Below are positions 49,432 to 62,481 of a stretch of 64,000 nt of DNA, piece by piece. The position numbers and the translations under genes were made by a program. The stretch comes from Paguma larvata (taxonomy: Eukaryota > Chordata > Mammalia > Carnivora > Viverridae), in NCBI GenBank assembly GCA_030068075.1, contig CM057835.1, positions 39,612,715-39,676,714 of the forward strand. The letters run 5' to 3'. The notes beneath the pieces were generated by a model, which did no database searches, was not told the origin of the DNA, and saw only the letters and a program-made list of their open reading frames with translations. Position 1 is the first letter of the stretch; each line of letters starts with the position of its first letter.

Positions 49432-49934
49432 TGAGGTTTGCGCAAACCACCCACATGGGGCAGGCAGGTAGCTCCCTCAGTATCCAAACTCCCGCTCTGG
49501 GGAAATGAAACCCACAGAGTCATCTTGACTGGAGTGACAGTGTCAGTACACCCACACAAAGGAATAGAGTCACAAGATTTAATTACTTATGGATTCCTGA
49601 AGCAAGGGGGTGCAGTGACTGGGGGGAAGGGCAGTCCTCTGTTCTGGTTGAATGAGTAGGAGATAGAGCAAGGTAGCTGGCACCTAACACTTATAGGGTG
49701 CTTGGGACAGAGGTCACTTAACTTTTTTTGTGGGCTTAACTCTAAGCAATTATTTTAAAAGATGCCCTGGGGAAAGCAAAGCGGGAATTTATGGCAGAAA
49801 TCCTAAACTCAAGTCTTTATCTAAGTGACAGACTCTGGGTGTGAGCAGGGTTATCATAGTGTGAAATGCCTAGGCAGCAACTCAGGAAAACAGAGTTGTT
49901 TTTTTCAGAAGAACAATAGTTGTTTTCCTCATCA
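49432..49934 (-). repeat. 3' LTR of the provirus
   Basis: The left copy on the + strand is the 3' LTR for the minus-strand element. The TATA box (cttatag on +) is at 49690-49696 and the ATTAAA signal (tttaat on +) at 49578-49583. It has an insertion of about 20 bases near its U3 start relative to the other LTR. Confidence 0.85.
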
Positions 49935-50189
49935 CAACTGACCCCGCGATGCCTAGGCATTAATCTTTAGGGAAAATCATAGGCCCTGTCTGGACGGTGG
50001 AGATACTCTAAGCCAGTGGCAGGGTTTTGGTCACCCAGCACGTGAAGCACTTAAGCAAAGCAAAAATGTCAGTCAGCAATATCAATAGACAAACAACAGT
50101 TTGAAATGCTGTTTGTAACGACCTTCTCCATTTGTTGGGGTCCAGCCAAGAAAATAAACCAAAGCCCTTGGATAAGGTTAAGGTAGGTA

Positions 50190-51025
50190 TTTGATTAAAA
50201 GCTTGAATGAGATAATGGAGTACGTATACCTGTCAGGCCATCTTTTGTCAATTTATCTGAATGTTCCCAGAATTATTAATATTCATACAACTGATGGGCC
50301 CTTTACAGCACGTATAGCTCCTTCCTTGGCCAGTAGGGAATCTAAAACTAAATGGTTATCCAAAACTGTCTGCTGCACCAGAGCTAGTCTTCGGCATGAC
50401 AGCCCAGTGTGTTCAGCAGCGTGGCTGATAGGTTGCTGTTTATCTTAATAATTTGTTGTCGTGTGCCTAGTGTGGTGGCAGCCGGCCCAGTCCCAGGGAG
50501 GGATAACAGCAGACCTGTGCCCAGTATAATGGGGTTGAATACTGTGTGCTTTTGACGTGAGGGGGCAGAGATACGGATTAGGGGGGGTCCCGTTCAGTGA
50601 TTTGAAGGCCAGCTCCAGGGAGACTAAAGTACACTGGTATGAATAGACAGGACTCTTGGGGGATGGCACAGAGGCACATGTGTTGGAGATCGAGGAAAGG
50701 AGGGAAGAAGGGCGCACATGGAGAGCCACGAATGTTTAACAGCCACAGGGGACTGGACCCACAGTGGACACTGACTGCTTAATCAGGGAAGCTAAAATAA
50801 GTTGGAGGTTCCTCCTGGATGGTTGGACCTTGAGGCCCAAGGCCACGGGGTGGTTCTCCTTGGGACAAGGTGTAGATCATATTCACCCATGTGGTGTTGG
50901 TTCCTAGGCAGATACGGAGGATTATAAAGGGCACCTGGGGGCTCTTGGCAAGCATCACATAGTGTACTGTAAAATGTCCTGCATGAGAGCAGTTGAGCAC
51001 CATGGAGAGAGGTCAGGCAAGCCAT
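50190..51025 (-). pseudogene. Degraded env relic of the provirus
   Basis: Just upstream of the 3' LTR, at about 50240-50420 on the minus strand, translation in more than one frame shows the pattern of a retroviral transmembrane subunit: an N/Q-L-x-L-D-L-L segment, a small-residue stretch, a cysteine and an N-x-S-G block. It is broken by stops and frame changes. Open pieces at 50445-50729 and 50779-51025 lie in the expected surface-subunit position but are not recognisable by themselves. It is non-functional. Confidence 0.5.
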
Positions 51026-53483
51026 AGGGAGGTATAGGGAGGCCTTCTGCTGGTCAATATATTAGCTTCGTAGGCCACTAACTCAGGAAACAGCTTTTGT
51101 TGAGCCTGGTAAGATGCGTAACAATTCTAGTGACCCTCAAAATAGGCTCTGACTTCTGCCTATTGTATACAAATATTTAAGACTGTCAGAAGACTTGAAG
51201 GGGAGGATTGTCTATTATGTGTGTCCTAGTGGGTAATTAGGGAACTATATGGGTAATTGTCCCCTCAGAAGAGAGACAAGCTCTGAGGAGTTGCTGGGTC
51301 CCTAGGGCAGTGGCCTTGGCAGCTTCCACTCTCAGAGGTCAGAGTATGGGACCCCAGATTGTGGTGCCAGGGCTAGGACATTCCAAACGGTGATGACATT
51401 TGCCTTCGAGGTGGGCTAGTGGTCTTTCAAAGAGCCCACAGTGCCTGAGCAAAGACTTCCGACTTGTATTTGAGCTGTCCTGGATTAGGGACCCCTGATT
51501 TCCGGAACCGCTCACACGGAGGGACCTTTGGTCATCTTAGGAGAGAGTGAGCCGAGTTGAGGGGCCACTTCTCCTGAGACTGAGAAGGGGCCTGGGAGCC
51601 CTAATATCTGTGAGGGCCCTCTGTTGGGTTCTTGGCTGAAGGGGCGAAGGGGCCATTTGCTTTTACTGGCAAATAAGATTTGAGCTTCAGGAAAATTATA
51701 TTCTTCCTGTCTAGCTACAGCATTAATGTGGTCTAATGCCTATTAGGCCACATCTAACAGTGCCGTGAATTGTAACAGTATAGCCTAATAGTTGGGTGGG
51801 TGTGCTTTAAGAAGGACTCCTTACATTCCGGCCCCAAGGGCTCCCTCTGGGTTGGAAGTGGTCATGGAGGTCTGGGGAAGCATGCCCATTAGCCCAGCCC
51901 AGTTTTACATAAGAGGAGGCATGCTTCATCTAGGCTTGTCCGTGCGCAGGGAACCTGGGCTGTAATAACTGTGATGGACGGGCGGGCCAGGTGCCAAGCC
52001 ATAGAAACCCACATCGGCTGCGGCAGCTTCTTCCTGCCCATCCCCGTGGACTCCGGAGGCTTGTGGGGGAGGTCTCTTCCTGAGAGTCTGTTCCCGTTTT
52101 TGTCTGCATCTCCTGCCCTGGTGGCTCAATGCATTCGGGAGTACTGTCGCCGTGGTGACAGTCCGGAGGCTCCTCTAGGGTGTCTCTAATAAAATTTTTT
52201 GTACAAGTTGTGAATTTTGAAGCCTTTGGCCAGTCCCGCCAGGGCACACATCTCAAGACGCTGTAACCAACCATTCAGAGCCAGTTCCAAAGACCTGTAA
52301 GAGCCAATTCGTACCCTTCTCCCCGTTTCTCTGGGCAGATTTTTCTAGAGAACCTTTGCATTTCTCTGCTGTATAATTAACTTGTCTCCATTTTTTTCAC
52401 ACTGGTGGTTGGGCATTTTGGTTGGATGGATAGCGACGGGGAACACCCAGGATGGAGGTTGCCTCTTCCCGGGCTCATGTGCTGCCACCTGCCATTCTGG
52501 GTTGTCCCAACCAACCGTCCAAGTGGTCGGGGTTCCCCTCCACCAGTGCAGTCGTAGCCGATGTACCAGGGAAAGCTCCCAAGCCTCCAAATGTAGCACT
52601 GGTGATCAGGCGTGTTGCTATGCCACGCTGCTCAGTACAGCCCAGGCCATTTGAGCAGCAGTCTTGCAAGTGTCTAGTAGTTTTTCAGCCTCCTCTGGAA
52701 ACTTGGGAGGAGCTGCTACCGTGTGTTCAGGGGCCCTGCTTTTGTAGTGAGAGTGTGTTCTGCTGCACCACACCAAGGATGGGACTCCTGACATCCGGTG
52801 GGGTTGTGGGGTGGTTCAGGACAGCAGCGAGCATGGTGGCAGCATAGGAGGTTGTTGGCCACAGCAATGTTTGCCCACCCAGAGGACCTTGATGCCCCTG
52901 GTAGAGTCACCTCTCTCATGTGTTAGGGCCGGCTTTACCAAGCTTGACACTCTAGTCCCAGCCACCAACACTGTGGGCTCAGCAGCCAGCCACGTCTGTG
53001 GCACTAATCGAAGAGAACTCCCCTTGGCCGATAGCCAGCATCCACTGTCCCTGCCTGGGGAAAGGCGACAGAGTCCTGCTGTTCCCGCTAGCTTACCTTG
53101 GCCTGGTGCTGGGACTCTCACATACGAGTATTGCAGATTACCTCCAGACCTGACATACAGCAGGGACTTGAATAAGACTAGTGAGAAACACACCTACTGC
53201 TGACTGGAGCCTGCCGATGGTCAGCTTTGCAGGGGAGCGCGACTTTTACAGCATCAACAATTTAGGGTGGGCATTTGTGAACAGTACGCAGCAGTGCAAA
53301 AACCGTGCCACAGACTGCCAGCAAGCAGTGGTTCCTTCCCAGGGAGACTGAGTGGTCTGGGAGAGGAAGTTAGTAAGTCAGGTGTAGCTCCAGGGCATTG
53401 TATGGGGGTAGCACTCGCCTACGAGCCCATCTTTATCGCCAATTGTGTTGAGAAGCAGCACTGGTACATTAGGAATTGCTGCA
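51026..53483 (-). other. Internal region of the provirus, unassigned
   Basis: This sequence lies between the env relic and the 5' LTR and should contain leader, gag and pol remnants. I found no matrix, capsid, zinc-knuckle, protease, reverse-transcriptase or integrase motif. Open frames of up to 131 codons occur on both strands, for example 52816-53193 and 51930-52274 (minus), without a recognised domain. The simplest reading is a large gag-pol deletion plus decay. Confidence 0.45.
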
Positions 53484-53943
53484 TGAGGGGCACAAGCCAC
53501 CCACATGGGGTAGTCAGCATCTGAGCTCCCACTTGGGGGAAATGAAACCCACGGAGTCATTTTGACTGGAGTTACAGTTTCAGTACACCCATACAAAGGA
53601 AGTAGAGTCACAAGGTTTAATTACTTATAGTTCCAGAAGCAAGGGGATGCGGTGAGCGGTGGGGAAGGGCAGTCCTCTGTTCCTGGTTGAATGAGCAGGA
53701 GATAGAGCAAGGCAGCTGGCACCTATCACTTATAGAGTGGTTGGGGCTGCGGTCACTTTTTTGTGGGCTTAACTCTAAGTGATTATTTAAAAAGGTGCCC
53801 TGGGGAAAAGCAAAGCAGGAAATGATGCAGGAATCCTAAAGTCGCATCCTTATCTAAATGTTGAGACTCTGGGTGCGAGTCAGTTATCATACTTTGAAAT
53901 GCCGAGGCAGCAACTCAGAAAAACAGGGTTGTTTGTCTCATCA
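53484..53943 (-). repeat. 5' LTR of the provirus
   Basis: The right copy is the 5' LTR. The TATA box is at 53729-53735 and the ATTAAA signal at 53616-53621 (both minus), about 110 bases apart as expected for U3-R-U5 order. Any residual promoter would fire leftward, antisense to B4GALT6. Confidence 0.85.
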
Positions 53944-54855
53944 CGCCCCACCCACTAATTTTGTGTTTCTTCTTCCTCCTCTCTTTATGATCACACTTTT
54001 ACTGTTCCTAGTGGTGGCCGTCCTATCTTGGAGGCCTGTCCCCTCCCATCTGCCTCCCTCCCCCAAAAAACAGTAGTGTTGCTGTGACCACTGGTATGAC
54101 AGCTTCATGCCACTGGGTTGTCTCTGGCCTTCAGCCAGTACGGGATTAGGATTTCAGAGGAGGAAATAGCGGCAAGCACCTAGGAAGGCTGCTGAGGGAC
54201 CCTGAGGACAGTGCGTGGTGGGGAAGGCAGAGGGAGGTGGACTCTGGATGCCTCACGCGTGAGAGATAGTACGTGGTGGGCACCGGAGGCCCTGCCCACT
54301 GAGAAGAGAAATGTAAGACTTGCGTCTTCATTTGCCAGCACACGGGTGTTTGAGATGACAACGCAACAGCAAATGAGACGGGAGGACACTGCTGACAGTA
54401 ATGATGATCACAGCTGTTGAAGCAGTCAAGCTGGAAAAAGCAAAAAAAAATTGGTTTAACAGTGCATACAGAATACAGCCTCAGTTACTTATATGAACTG
54501 CCTATTATTTATAATGACTATCATTTTAGCAATCACGCATACCATTAAGTGCATCAGATTTATTTGTGTGAATTTTATTTGATTACAGTGGTAGACTCAG
54601 TCTTTGTCAGCTGAATTGGTACTTACATTGATCAGTCTTACATTGTGACCTGCCCTTTCTCTTCGAGTTCACACAGTTACTCTTTCCTTTAGGTGAACCT
54701 AACCTTTCTAAGATTAGCTGTTTTGCATATCTTATCACACAAAAGTCTGGGTAAAAAAAACCACAGACATTGTAGAGAGAACTGGCAGACATTATGAGGT
54801 TACACTTTTTTTCCCCTAGCTTCCCCTTTGAAATATAGGCATTTGTATTTTGTTT

Positions 54856-55066
54856 TATTTTATTTTATTTTAATTTTTTAAAGTTTACTTATTTTGAGAG
54901 AGAGAGAGCGCAAGTGGGGGAGGGGCAGAGAGTGGGGGAGAGAGAGAATCCCAAGCAGGCTCCGCAGCACTGTCAGTGCAGATCCCAAAGCTGGGGCTCA
55001 AACTCATAAAACCTGAGCCAAAACCAAGAGTCAGATGCTTAACCAGACTGAGCCACCCAGGCACCT
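54856..55066 (-). mobile_element. Carnivore SINE
   Basis: Antisense SINE. ggcatttg flanks occur at about 54839 and 55067. Confidence 0.9.
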
Positions 55067-55639
55067 GGCATTTGTTTTTTACAATACTTCTCGTTGGTAC
55101 TACTGAGAGCTTAATGGAAGCTACCGATCCTCCTGCCTAGTTAGGAGGAAGGGAGGGATGGGAAGAGAGGCAGCTGCGAAGCCTTAGGATACAGAACAGC
55201 AGGAGGAAAGGAGACGGCTCTCTCAAAGAGGAGAGTCATGACGGCTCTCTATATGGAGTCATGACCAGTCAGGGTCAGAGGACTTGAAATGGGAAACCTC
55301 ATTTGTTGGTATGTATTTTATGAGGTGAAAAGGTTAGACAGAACTTAGTTCTGTTAGTTCTCAGTTCTGTTTCTGATGGAGTTAATGGACATGACTTTCC
55401 ATCCAAGAGTCATTTGTCATTTCAGTGGTACACAACAGAAAAGCTCGTAGTAAAAACACCTCCAGTAATATATTTATTAACTCAAAGTGACTGCCTGGTA
55501 GGCCAGGAAGATCTTAAAAGCCTATAGTTTTCCAGTTTTGCATATCAAGGGGGAAGGGGATACTGGGAAGAGGCTAAAAATATAAATTTTTTGAGTTGTG
55601 TTTGCAAATTCTCTCCCTTAAGAAAAGCCAGTGGAGGAC

Positions 55640-55880
55640 AGTAGGAATAGCTAACGTGTACTGAGTGTGTACCTTTGTGGTTGACACTATTGCTTGATCC
55701 TTCTGGCACTGTTTCATCTGGCGGACACAACCACATGGGGAGGCAGGTGTTACCATCTGCTTCTGCAAAGGAGGCTGAGGCACAGAGAAGTTAAATAGTG
55801 TCCCCAGTACACAGAAGGTAGGATTCAGCGGCTTCCTGCCAATCTAACCGCTTAACTAACACAGACTGTGCTCTCGTGCT
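55640..55880 (-). repeat. MIR SINE, antisense
   Basis: gctaacgtgtactgagtgtg at the left and gaggctgaggcacagagaag in the middle are antisense MIR landmarks. Confidence 0.8.
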
Positions 55881-56228
55881 ACCTAGGTTGACTATGTGGA
55901 AATTAAAAGTAGTTTTAAAATATGTGAATAAGTTGTCAAATTACAATAATCTAATTTGTAATGATGTGCAAACATTTCCCAAAGAATATTAAAATTATTT
56001 GCCATATTAAGCAATTTGATTTATCTTATCTTTGGCTGATTTACCAAAGATAGTGATCTTATCATTTATCATCCAAACTAAAACTGAAACGGAGTGATTC
56101 TAACAATTATGTGGTGATAATAGGAATGAACTGTACTGTCCTGGCAACTAAGTTATGCCATCAGCCCTACTGATTGTTGCTTGTCTTGCTTCATATTCAA
56201 ACAATTCTTCACATGTTTGACCTTCCAG

Positions 56229-56353
56229 GGGGATTCCTCAATGTCAATGTAAGCGAAATCAGTTTTGATGAAATTCATCACCTCTTCTCCAAGGATTTAG
56301 ATATTGAGCCAGGAGGTCACTGGAGGCCTAAAGACTGTAAACCCAGATGGAAG
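56229..56353 (+). CDS. B4GALT6: B4GALT6 coding exon 4 (start of catalytic domain)
   Basis: This 125-nt exon completes Arg116 and encodes residues 116-157. The acceptor is gaccttccag at 56219-56228 and the donor is aag|gtgagg at 56354. The peptide begins RGFLNVNVSEISFDEIHHLF and ends DCKPRWK. It contains sequon N122-V-S and Cys152, the likely disulfide partner of Cys108. The segment PGGHWRPKDC leads into the first beta strand of the glycosyltransferase fold. The exon moves from phase 1 to phase 0 and is not a multiple of three, so loss of this exon alone would shift the frame, unlike exons 2, 3 and 5. Confidence 0.96.
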
Positions 56354-57412
56354 GTGAGGTAAATTTTTTCATAAGTAATATAATTGTTACTGTGCATTTG
56401 AGGAAAAGTGTGCTTTGATTCAGAATACATAGTGAAATATATTTGTCTTGAAAATTTAAAGGCATCAGAAATTTTGTATTTAATGTATAGGTAGGTATTG
56501 AGAGTTCAGATAGGAGTTAATAGTGTTACTTGGGAAGACTGTAACCATACCGTATGCGTACACGTGTGCTCATGTGTTGTCTCTTGGAGATCCTGGGAAT
56601 AAACGCTTCATTTGAGATAGGCTTGGAAAACAGATTCCCCCCCACCCCCCTTCTGTTTGGAAGCGAGGCTCTGACTTCTCTGCCGCCTGCTGCTATCCCT
56701 AATGATTACTGTCACCTGCAGGCATGGCCCTACCGAGTTCTGGAACTGTGACTCGCAGATGGGTCTCACACTGCAGTGTTCCTTAGAGTCTCAAAATCTT
56801 CAAAAGGCTGCTTGGAGGTCACTGTGGGACCAAAAAGGAGAACTTCGGGCTCTTCACCTCTGTTTCCGAAGGCAGAGCGCAAGCTTCTTATCTTTTTGAC
56901 ACGTCAGAGTTCTACTTAATGTTTCGCTTGAGAAGCTATAAGGGAATGGTCTGCCTCTGCTGTTTAAAATAAGTTGCAAACCCTGATTTAAATCAGAGGT
57001 GCTCACAGTGCTGTGAGATCGGCGCGTGGGTGCGTGTAGATTCCTGTAAGGTGGGTTTGTCTGAGTAGGAAATAGCATTTACAGAATTCAAGTGACAACT
57101 ACAGAGGATTAAATCAGTTGTTATATCCTGAAGGATTGTGATATAGCCTTAGTTTGGGAAATGTTTTTAATTCCTCTTGTGAATATTAGTATTTTGCTAA
57201 AATATTTGTCTTTTGGTACAAAACAAAATCACTGCCATGAAGGAGAATGTAGATAAAAGCGCTCTGGCTTAACTGGCCTTGACTCTTTGTGTTGGGGAAG
57301 TGTGTTATTTATATCTGCATCCCTTACACGGCACATATTATCTTGTCTAAGATGAGTCCTAAACCCGGTTTTGCTGAATTGAGGTTACAAGACAAATAAA
57401 TGCCTTGTTACA

Positions 57413-57490
57413 TTTTTTTAAAAGTTTATTTATTTTGAAAGAGAGAGACAGCACGAGCAGGGGAGGGGCAGAGAGAGAGAGGGAGAGAGA
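57413..57490 (-). mobile_element. 5'-truncated carnivore SINE
   Basis: Only the A-rich tail and GA-rich body are present. Flanks gccttgttaca and gccttgctata are the likely target duplication. This is the usual truncation expected from incomplete reverse transcription. Confidence 0.85.
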
Positions 57491-58540
57491 GCCTTGCTAT
57501 AAATTATTAAATAAATGTTAGGGGTTTTTTTTGTTTTGTTTTTGTCTCAAAGAAGTTGTAAAGCTGCTTAAATGGATTCCAGTACAAATTTTGGCAAATC
57601 ATTTATTTCACAGTTGTCTGGTCCGACTCAGTTAATAAGTGAATCTTCATATTTCATGATTGATTTTTCTCACATTTGTGTATGAAATAGGGCCTAATTT
57701 ACACAGTTCTACTTTTCAAACAAATCCTGGGCAAATAAATTATTTTTCTTAGTTGAGTGATGAGTGTGTATGTTGAATGCTAATGAGAGAAAAAAGCATG
57801 ATTAATCTCTACAGCTATGGGTCAGCATGGAGTTGGTCTTCAGACTTATTTATGTGGGGGACACAATACTGCTTGGGTGTCATTGTGCAGTGTAGTAGAG
57901 TAATTTGGGATGGGAGACATTAAGTATTCTTGTTCTTCCTTCATTGGTCTATATCAGACATTGGGTTTTAAACTTTATGGTTTGTTTTCTTCTCACTTTC
58001 AGAGAGAAAGGTATATCACACACAAGCAGTTCTATTTAAAGATTTTAGTAGACTATAAACGCCATGTGAATGACTAGGTAACAATATTGAAAGTGGAGTT
58101 CCTGGGAACAAGCTAATTCAGGGATCTAAAAATAAGCTTATTTTATTTAGGAGCCATATGGTAATGCTGCTCTTATTCCAACTTGATGCAAACCCTTCTC
58201 CGAATACAGTTTCTGGTTCTGAGCTATGCGGCTAAAAGTATGAGAAGAAATTTGGACATGATTCAGAGGTGACTCGTACTTGCCATACTTAACTAATTAA
58301 GGACTCTCCCCTCCTCCCCCTGCCCCCAACCTGTTTACATTCTAATGATGTCCCATTCTAATCTTGGAACAGAGTTAGAGAGAGAGGGAAAGAAGAAATT
58401 ACTAGATTGATGTTAAACATCTGCTACCAACTTGATTCTAATATTTGAGGTTCTTTTTCTTTAAAAAGAAAATACCAGCTACGTTCACTGATGGCCAATT
58501 AATTGGAACTGAGATCTTCTAAACCAAGTAATTCTCAGGT

Positions 58541-58766
58541 TGTTTTTTTTTTTTTTAATTTTTTTTTAATATTTATTTTTGAGACAGAGAGAGATAGAGC
58601 ATGAGTGGGTGAGGGGCAGAGAGAGAGGGAGACACAGAATGTGAAGCAGGCTCCGGACTCTGAGCTGTCAGCACAGAGCCCAACACGGGGCTCGAACTCA
58701 CAGACTGTGAGATCATGACCTGAGCTGAAGTCGGCCACCCAACTGACTGAGCCACCCAGGCGCCCC
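58541..58766 (-). mobile_element. Carnivore SINE
   Basis: Full antisense SINE with a long T tract at left. tcaggt flanks occur at 58535-58540 and 58767-58772. Confidence 0.92.
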
Positions 58767-59069
58767 TCAGGTATTTTTGAACACTGCAGTTTCAAGTAGA
58801 AAATGCAGCACAGGTTGAAGGCCTTATGGAGGCAAGTTTATTTCTAAAAGGGGGGGTGGAGGAGGAAGATGGTAGTGCTTTTCTGGACATTAAAAGGTGA
58901 AGTGTTTACCTGTGACCTTGCTTTTCCATTCAGGGGTCAGGTGGAGGTCTGAACTACTTTGGTCTAAAGCCTTAAGGCTTAAAGAAGGAGACAGGTGCCT
59001 GCTGTGGGCATCTGCTCAGAGGCATGGGTTCCATATCTGGTCCTCAAAGACGAATCTTAGCCACCTATT

Positions 59070-59215
59070 TCAGAACTACCCAGGGTTTTGGTAAAAGTGA
59101 ATATTCTTGAACTTAGTCCTCAGACATTCTGATTTTATTAGTGAAAGGGACAAGAACCTGCATTTTTCTTTTTTTTAATCAAGTGCCTCCTGTTTAAGAA
59201 GCTCCTGCAGACTCT
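59070..59215 (+). repeat. MER5-like hAT-Charlie fragment
   Basis: cctcagacattctgatttta and gaacctgcatttttc resemble the middle of MER5-group elements; the ends are missing or too diverged to place. Confidence 0.45.
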
Positions 59216-62200
59216 GGAAATGGGGAGGATGAGGACGATGGGCCTGAAACCACTGAGGAAGAGAGAGCACAGCAACTTCCACTGTGTTCCATCTTCGTCG
59301 GTGGCACAGAGCTGCTGCACCCCTCAAGTAGGCAAGGCTGCAGCCAGGTCGTCTGGGGACACTGTAGCCGGTGGTGTGCCTGCAGTTTGAAAGTAGGACA
59401 ACAACTTAGTGGGGAAAATGTATGAAGTAAACACTTTTCTTGGTAATCTTCTCATGGCGAGTATAAGAGGAAATAAGCAAGCAAGAAATGTAGGTGCATA
59501 AATTCAGTAAGATTAGTGGCTTAAAGTGGGAGCCAACTGAATGAGATAATTTTGCTCGAACAAGAGGTGGCGAGGAGAGATTCGTGAAGATGCAGTGTTA
59601 TTTTACAGAAGATAATGACCAGATGTTGTCTGTCTCCACTGGAGATGCATCAACGAGAGAGTGGCTCGCACAGCAAATTAGGGCACACATAAGAAATGTC
59701 CTGAAGCAAAGGTTATTAAACCTTAAATATATTATTTCAGAACACAGATCTCCGTTTTCTAGACAATAATTTGTAAACTATTGAGAATGTCATTCCACCA
59801 CCACAAGAAGGGACATGCCAAATGAATTTTTAAGATACTGTTTCGCTTTATTTTAATAAAAACTTTGCTTTAGGCATATTCAAAATATTTGATAATGGTC
59901 TCATTAAAATGTGGACATTTATTTGCTATTAAGACAACTGTTTAGCATATTTTGAATTTGCCATGGCACTGGTAGTTTTCTTCTTTTATAATATTCTCAG
60001 TTTCCTTATAAGGTTAAGAAAAAAAGCAACTCTTGATATTTTAAATGCTTCATTGAACAAATTACTGATTTAGAGTCTTTGACTTTGTCTATTCTTACAT
60101 GTTCAACCCATTGTTCAGTATAATTGTATTTAATAAATATGGACTATCTTTAATGTGGACTCAGCAGCTGTTTAACAGCTTCTTCCTTTAAATATCTTTC
60201 TCTAAATAATTCACCTTAACTGCTTTTGTAGCCCATTTACATTATGCCACAGGCAGCTGACTTGTGGCCAAATTCAGAATGAGGAAGGGCAAGCTTGACC
60301 CTTATTTCTGCAGAAGTTACCACACTGTTCACTTCAGGTAAAGCCAGTTGTAGGAATTCTTGCCATTTGACTTTTCCCTCTTTTTACTTGCATAGTGGTT
60401 TGCTCTCCTAAGAGTGAACGTAGGGGTCCCTAACTGCTTTGGGAGTTGTGTTGATTTGGGAGTTCTGTGACTGTGCCAGCAATGAACACTGGAAGCAGTT
60501 CCCCAGTCAGTGGGATGTGTGCAGAACCAGCAGTGGCCACCACGTTGGGGGCGGGGGACTCTTAGATGTGGGTTAGCCTTGCTCCGTCAGCCTTGTGGTC
60601 CTTAACATTCAAGAGGTACCTTACCAGTGAACCAGAAGGGAAAGGGATTAAAAGTGGGGCTGGCAGAGAGGTAGTAGAACCTCTTTAGTTCTTAAAACTC
60701 ACTGAAAATAAAATAACACAAACATGAAAATACCAGCATCATAGCAGCCATTCTTTTTTCTGCTGTCTCATTAGCATTAAGGGAAAACTATTGGTGGTGT
60801 TTCTAGTTTAGACATCTTCAATTTTGCTAGACTATGTTTTGTGGGTTTTTAAAAATAAAACTATTTTAATAATTCAAAATTTTCATTTATTCTGGTAATG
60901 TAAAATACGTTAGTAAATGTTACTATTTTCTGTTGACTGTGTCTAATGTCATGGCCTGATATTACAAATAGGACCAGGTCCGGAATCTACGCCCTCACAA
61001 TTATTTGCATTTATTCATTCACTAGTAAAATTTATTTGGTATAGGTGAAATTTTAGTAAATCCCAGATTTAATGTTCCTACAAAGTTTTCTGTTATAACC
61101 AGTTTACACTGTATTTTAAAATCCAGAATATAAAGTGACACATAGATACTGTAATTAGATATATTTTGACTCTCATGTTCTTTGAAAATCTAATGATTTT
61201 GGGATTTATAATCTGTACAAAACATTTGTTTTAATTTCATTTTGCAGTAGAAAATTCACAATTATAATAAAGCCAGTTTAGCTAAGAAAAACAATGTTTA
61301 GAAAACATTTCATCATTTTCAAGGACAAAGTCTAAATTGTAGGGTAATTTAGCTTGTATGACAAAGTTTGGATCCAAGAAATAGAGAATTCGAGTGATGA
61401 TTGATAATTATTCATTTATTCCTATTTTATATTAACACATTTTATATATAGATGGTGTTTTTTAGTCTTGATTTTGAGAGTCCCCCAATTTTTTTTCCTA
61501 TTAGATGAAACATCGATTTACTGAAAAACTCTCTAATTTCCATGTATCTGTTTTTTCTTTTATTCTTTAGATTATGTAAAGAACACATTTCTTTGGCTAT
61601 TTATAAAGGACAGATTTCTTTGTTTTCTACTGCTTACTTTTTTTGTTAAGCTTAACATTTTAATGTAATTTTAGTATCAATTTCATTTTAAACTCTGTAT
61701 TATCCTACCACTGAAAAACATAAAAGGTGTCAAAAATTTAATTTTACATTTGATTAAATGAAAAATACTAATATTATTATGAAACTTCTATTGTATATCT
61801 GTTATACTTCTCAAAAATAACTCTAGGCCAGACAAGCAATGTGTAAGATAGTGGATATTCAGGTGGAATCTCTTTTGAATTCAATTTAAAAATCATGAAT
61901 TTATTATTTATGATCTACTTTAGAACCTAGAAGTTACTCCTGACACATCCCTTCTCCTCACTCCATATATCCAATCCATAAACCAGTCCTGTTAAATTAC
62001 TTCCTAAACGTTTCAAAAATTCACGTACCTCTCTTCTTTTCCACCCTCACCTCAGTTCCAGCTTCCATTGCCTCTTGTCCTGGCTGTTGCATTAATGTCG
62101 TAACCAGCTCCCTGAATCAATTTTTGGCTTTCTCCAGTCTACTCTCCATAGTAGTCTTTGCCATCCCCAAACCTGATTTTATCACGCTTTTTAAATCTGT

Positions 62201-62481
62201 CCACACCTTCCCATGGTGACCATAGGATAGATAAATACCACAATCTAAGGAATGGCCCTCAGAGCCCACTTACACCTTCTGTGTTCACAAGACCGGAAGT
62301 GGAACAAAGGCAAGCGCCATGTCTTTTTTTTTTTTCTTCTTACTGTTGGATCTCTGGTGAGAAAATTTATGAAGGTTTGACTTTAAAACCTTCAGAAAAT
62401 TTTAAGGATCAGTTTTTGTCTTTATCTCCAGGGCTTGCTATGCAATATTTATCTACATATGTGACTTTTTTGTTTTTAAAG

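Larger units (their letters stand above)
49432..53943 (-). mobile_element. Endogenous retrovirus with two LTRs, internally deleted
   Basis: Two directly repeated blocks of about 500 and 460 bases (49432-49934 and 53484-53943) bound about 3.55 kb of internal DNA. On the minus strand each LTR starts TGATGAG and ends CCTCA, and each has a CTATAAG TATA box followed by an ATTAAA signal, which fixes the orientation as antisense to B4GALT6. At about 4.5 kb the element is much shorter than a complete provirus, so gag-pol is largely gone. The LTR copies differ at many sites, so the insertion is old. I could not place a convincing primer-binding site, polypurine tract or target duplication. Confidence 0.85.
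39938..56228 (+). other. B4GALT6: B4GALT6 intron 3
   Basis: The intron runs from gtaagt to ttccag. It is the most repeat-laden part of the window: an old L1, six SINEs, a MER5 element, MIRs, L2-like DNA and a two-LTR provirus. Stretches 42230-43020, 43170-43690, 43908-44640, 47330-48436, 48671-49173, 53944-54838 and 55085-55640 show nothing I can name. Confidence 0.9.
56354..62481 (+). other. B4GALT6: B4GALT6 intron 4
   Basis: The intron runs from gtgagg to tttaaag. Apart from a truncated SINE, a full SINE and a MER5-like remnant it is unique, AT-rich sequence. From 59220 to 61950 no repeat or gene could be recognised. A C/T-rich stretch at about 61950-62200 resembles degraded ancient repeat DNA but I cannot name the family. 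Confidence 0.9.

Noticed and set aside
51930..52274. 114-codon minus ORF as a possible intact viral gene
   Set aside because: No recognised domain, and the provirus around it is deleted and decayed. I treat it as residual internal sequence.
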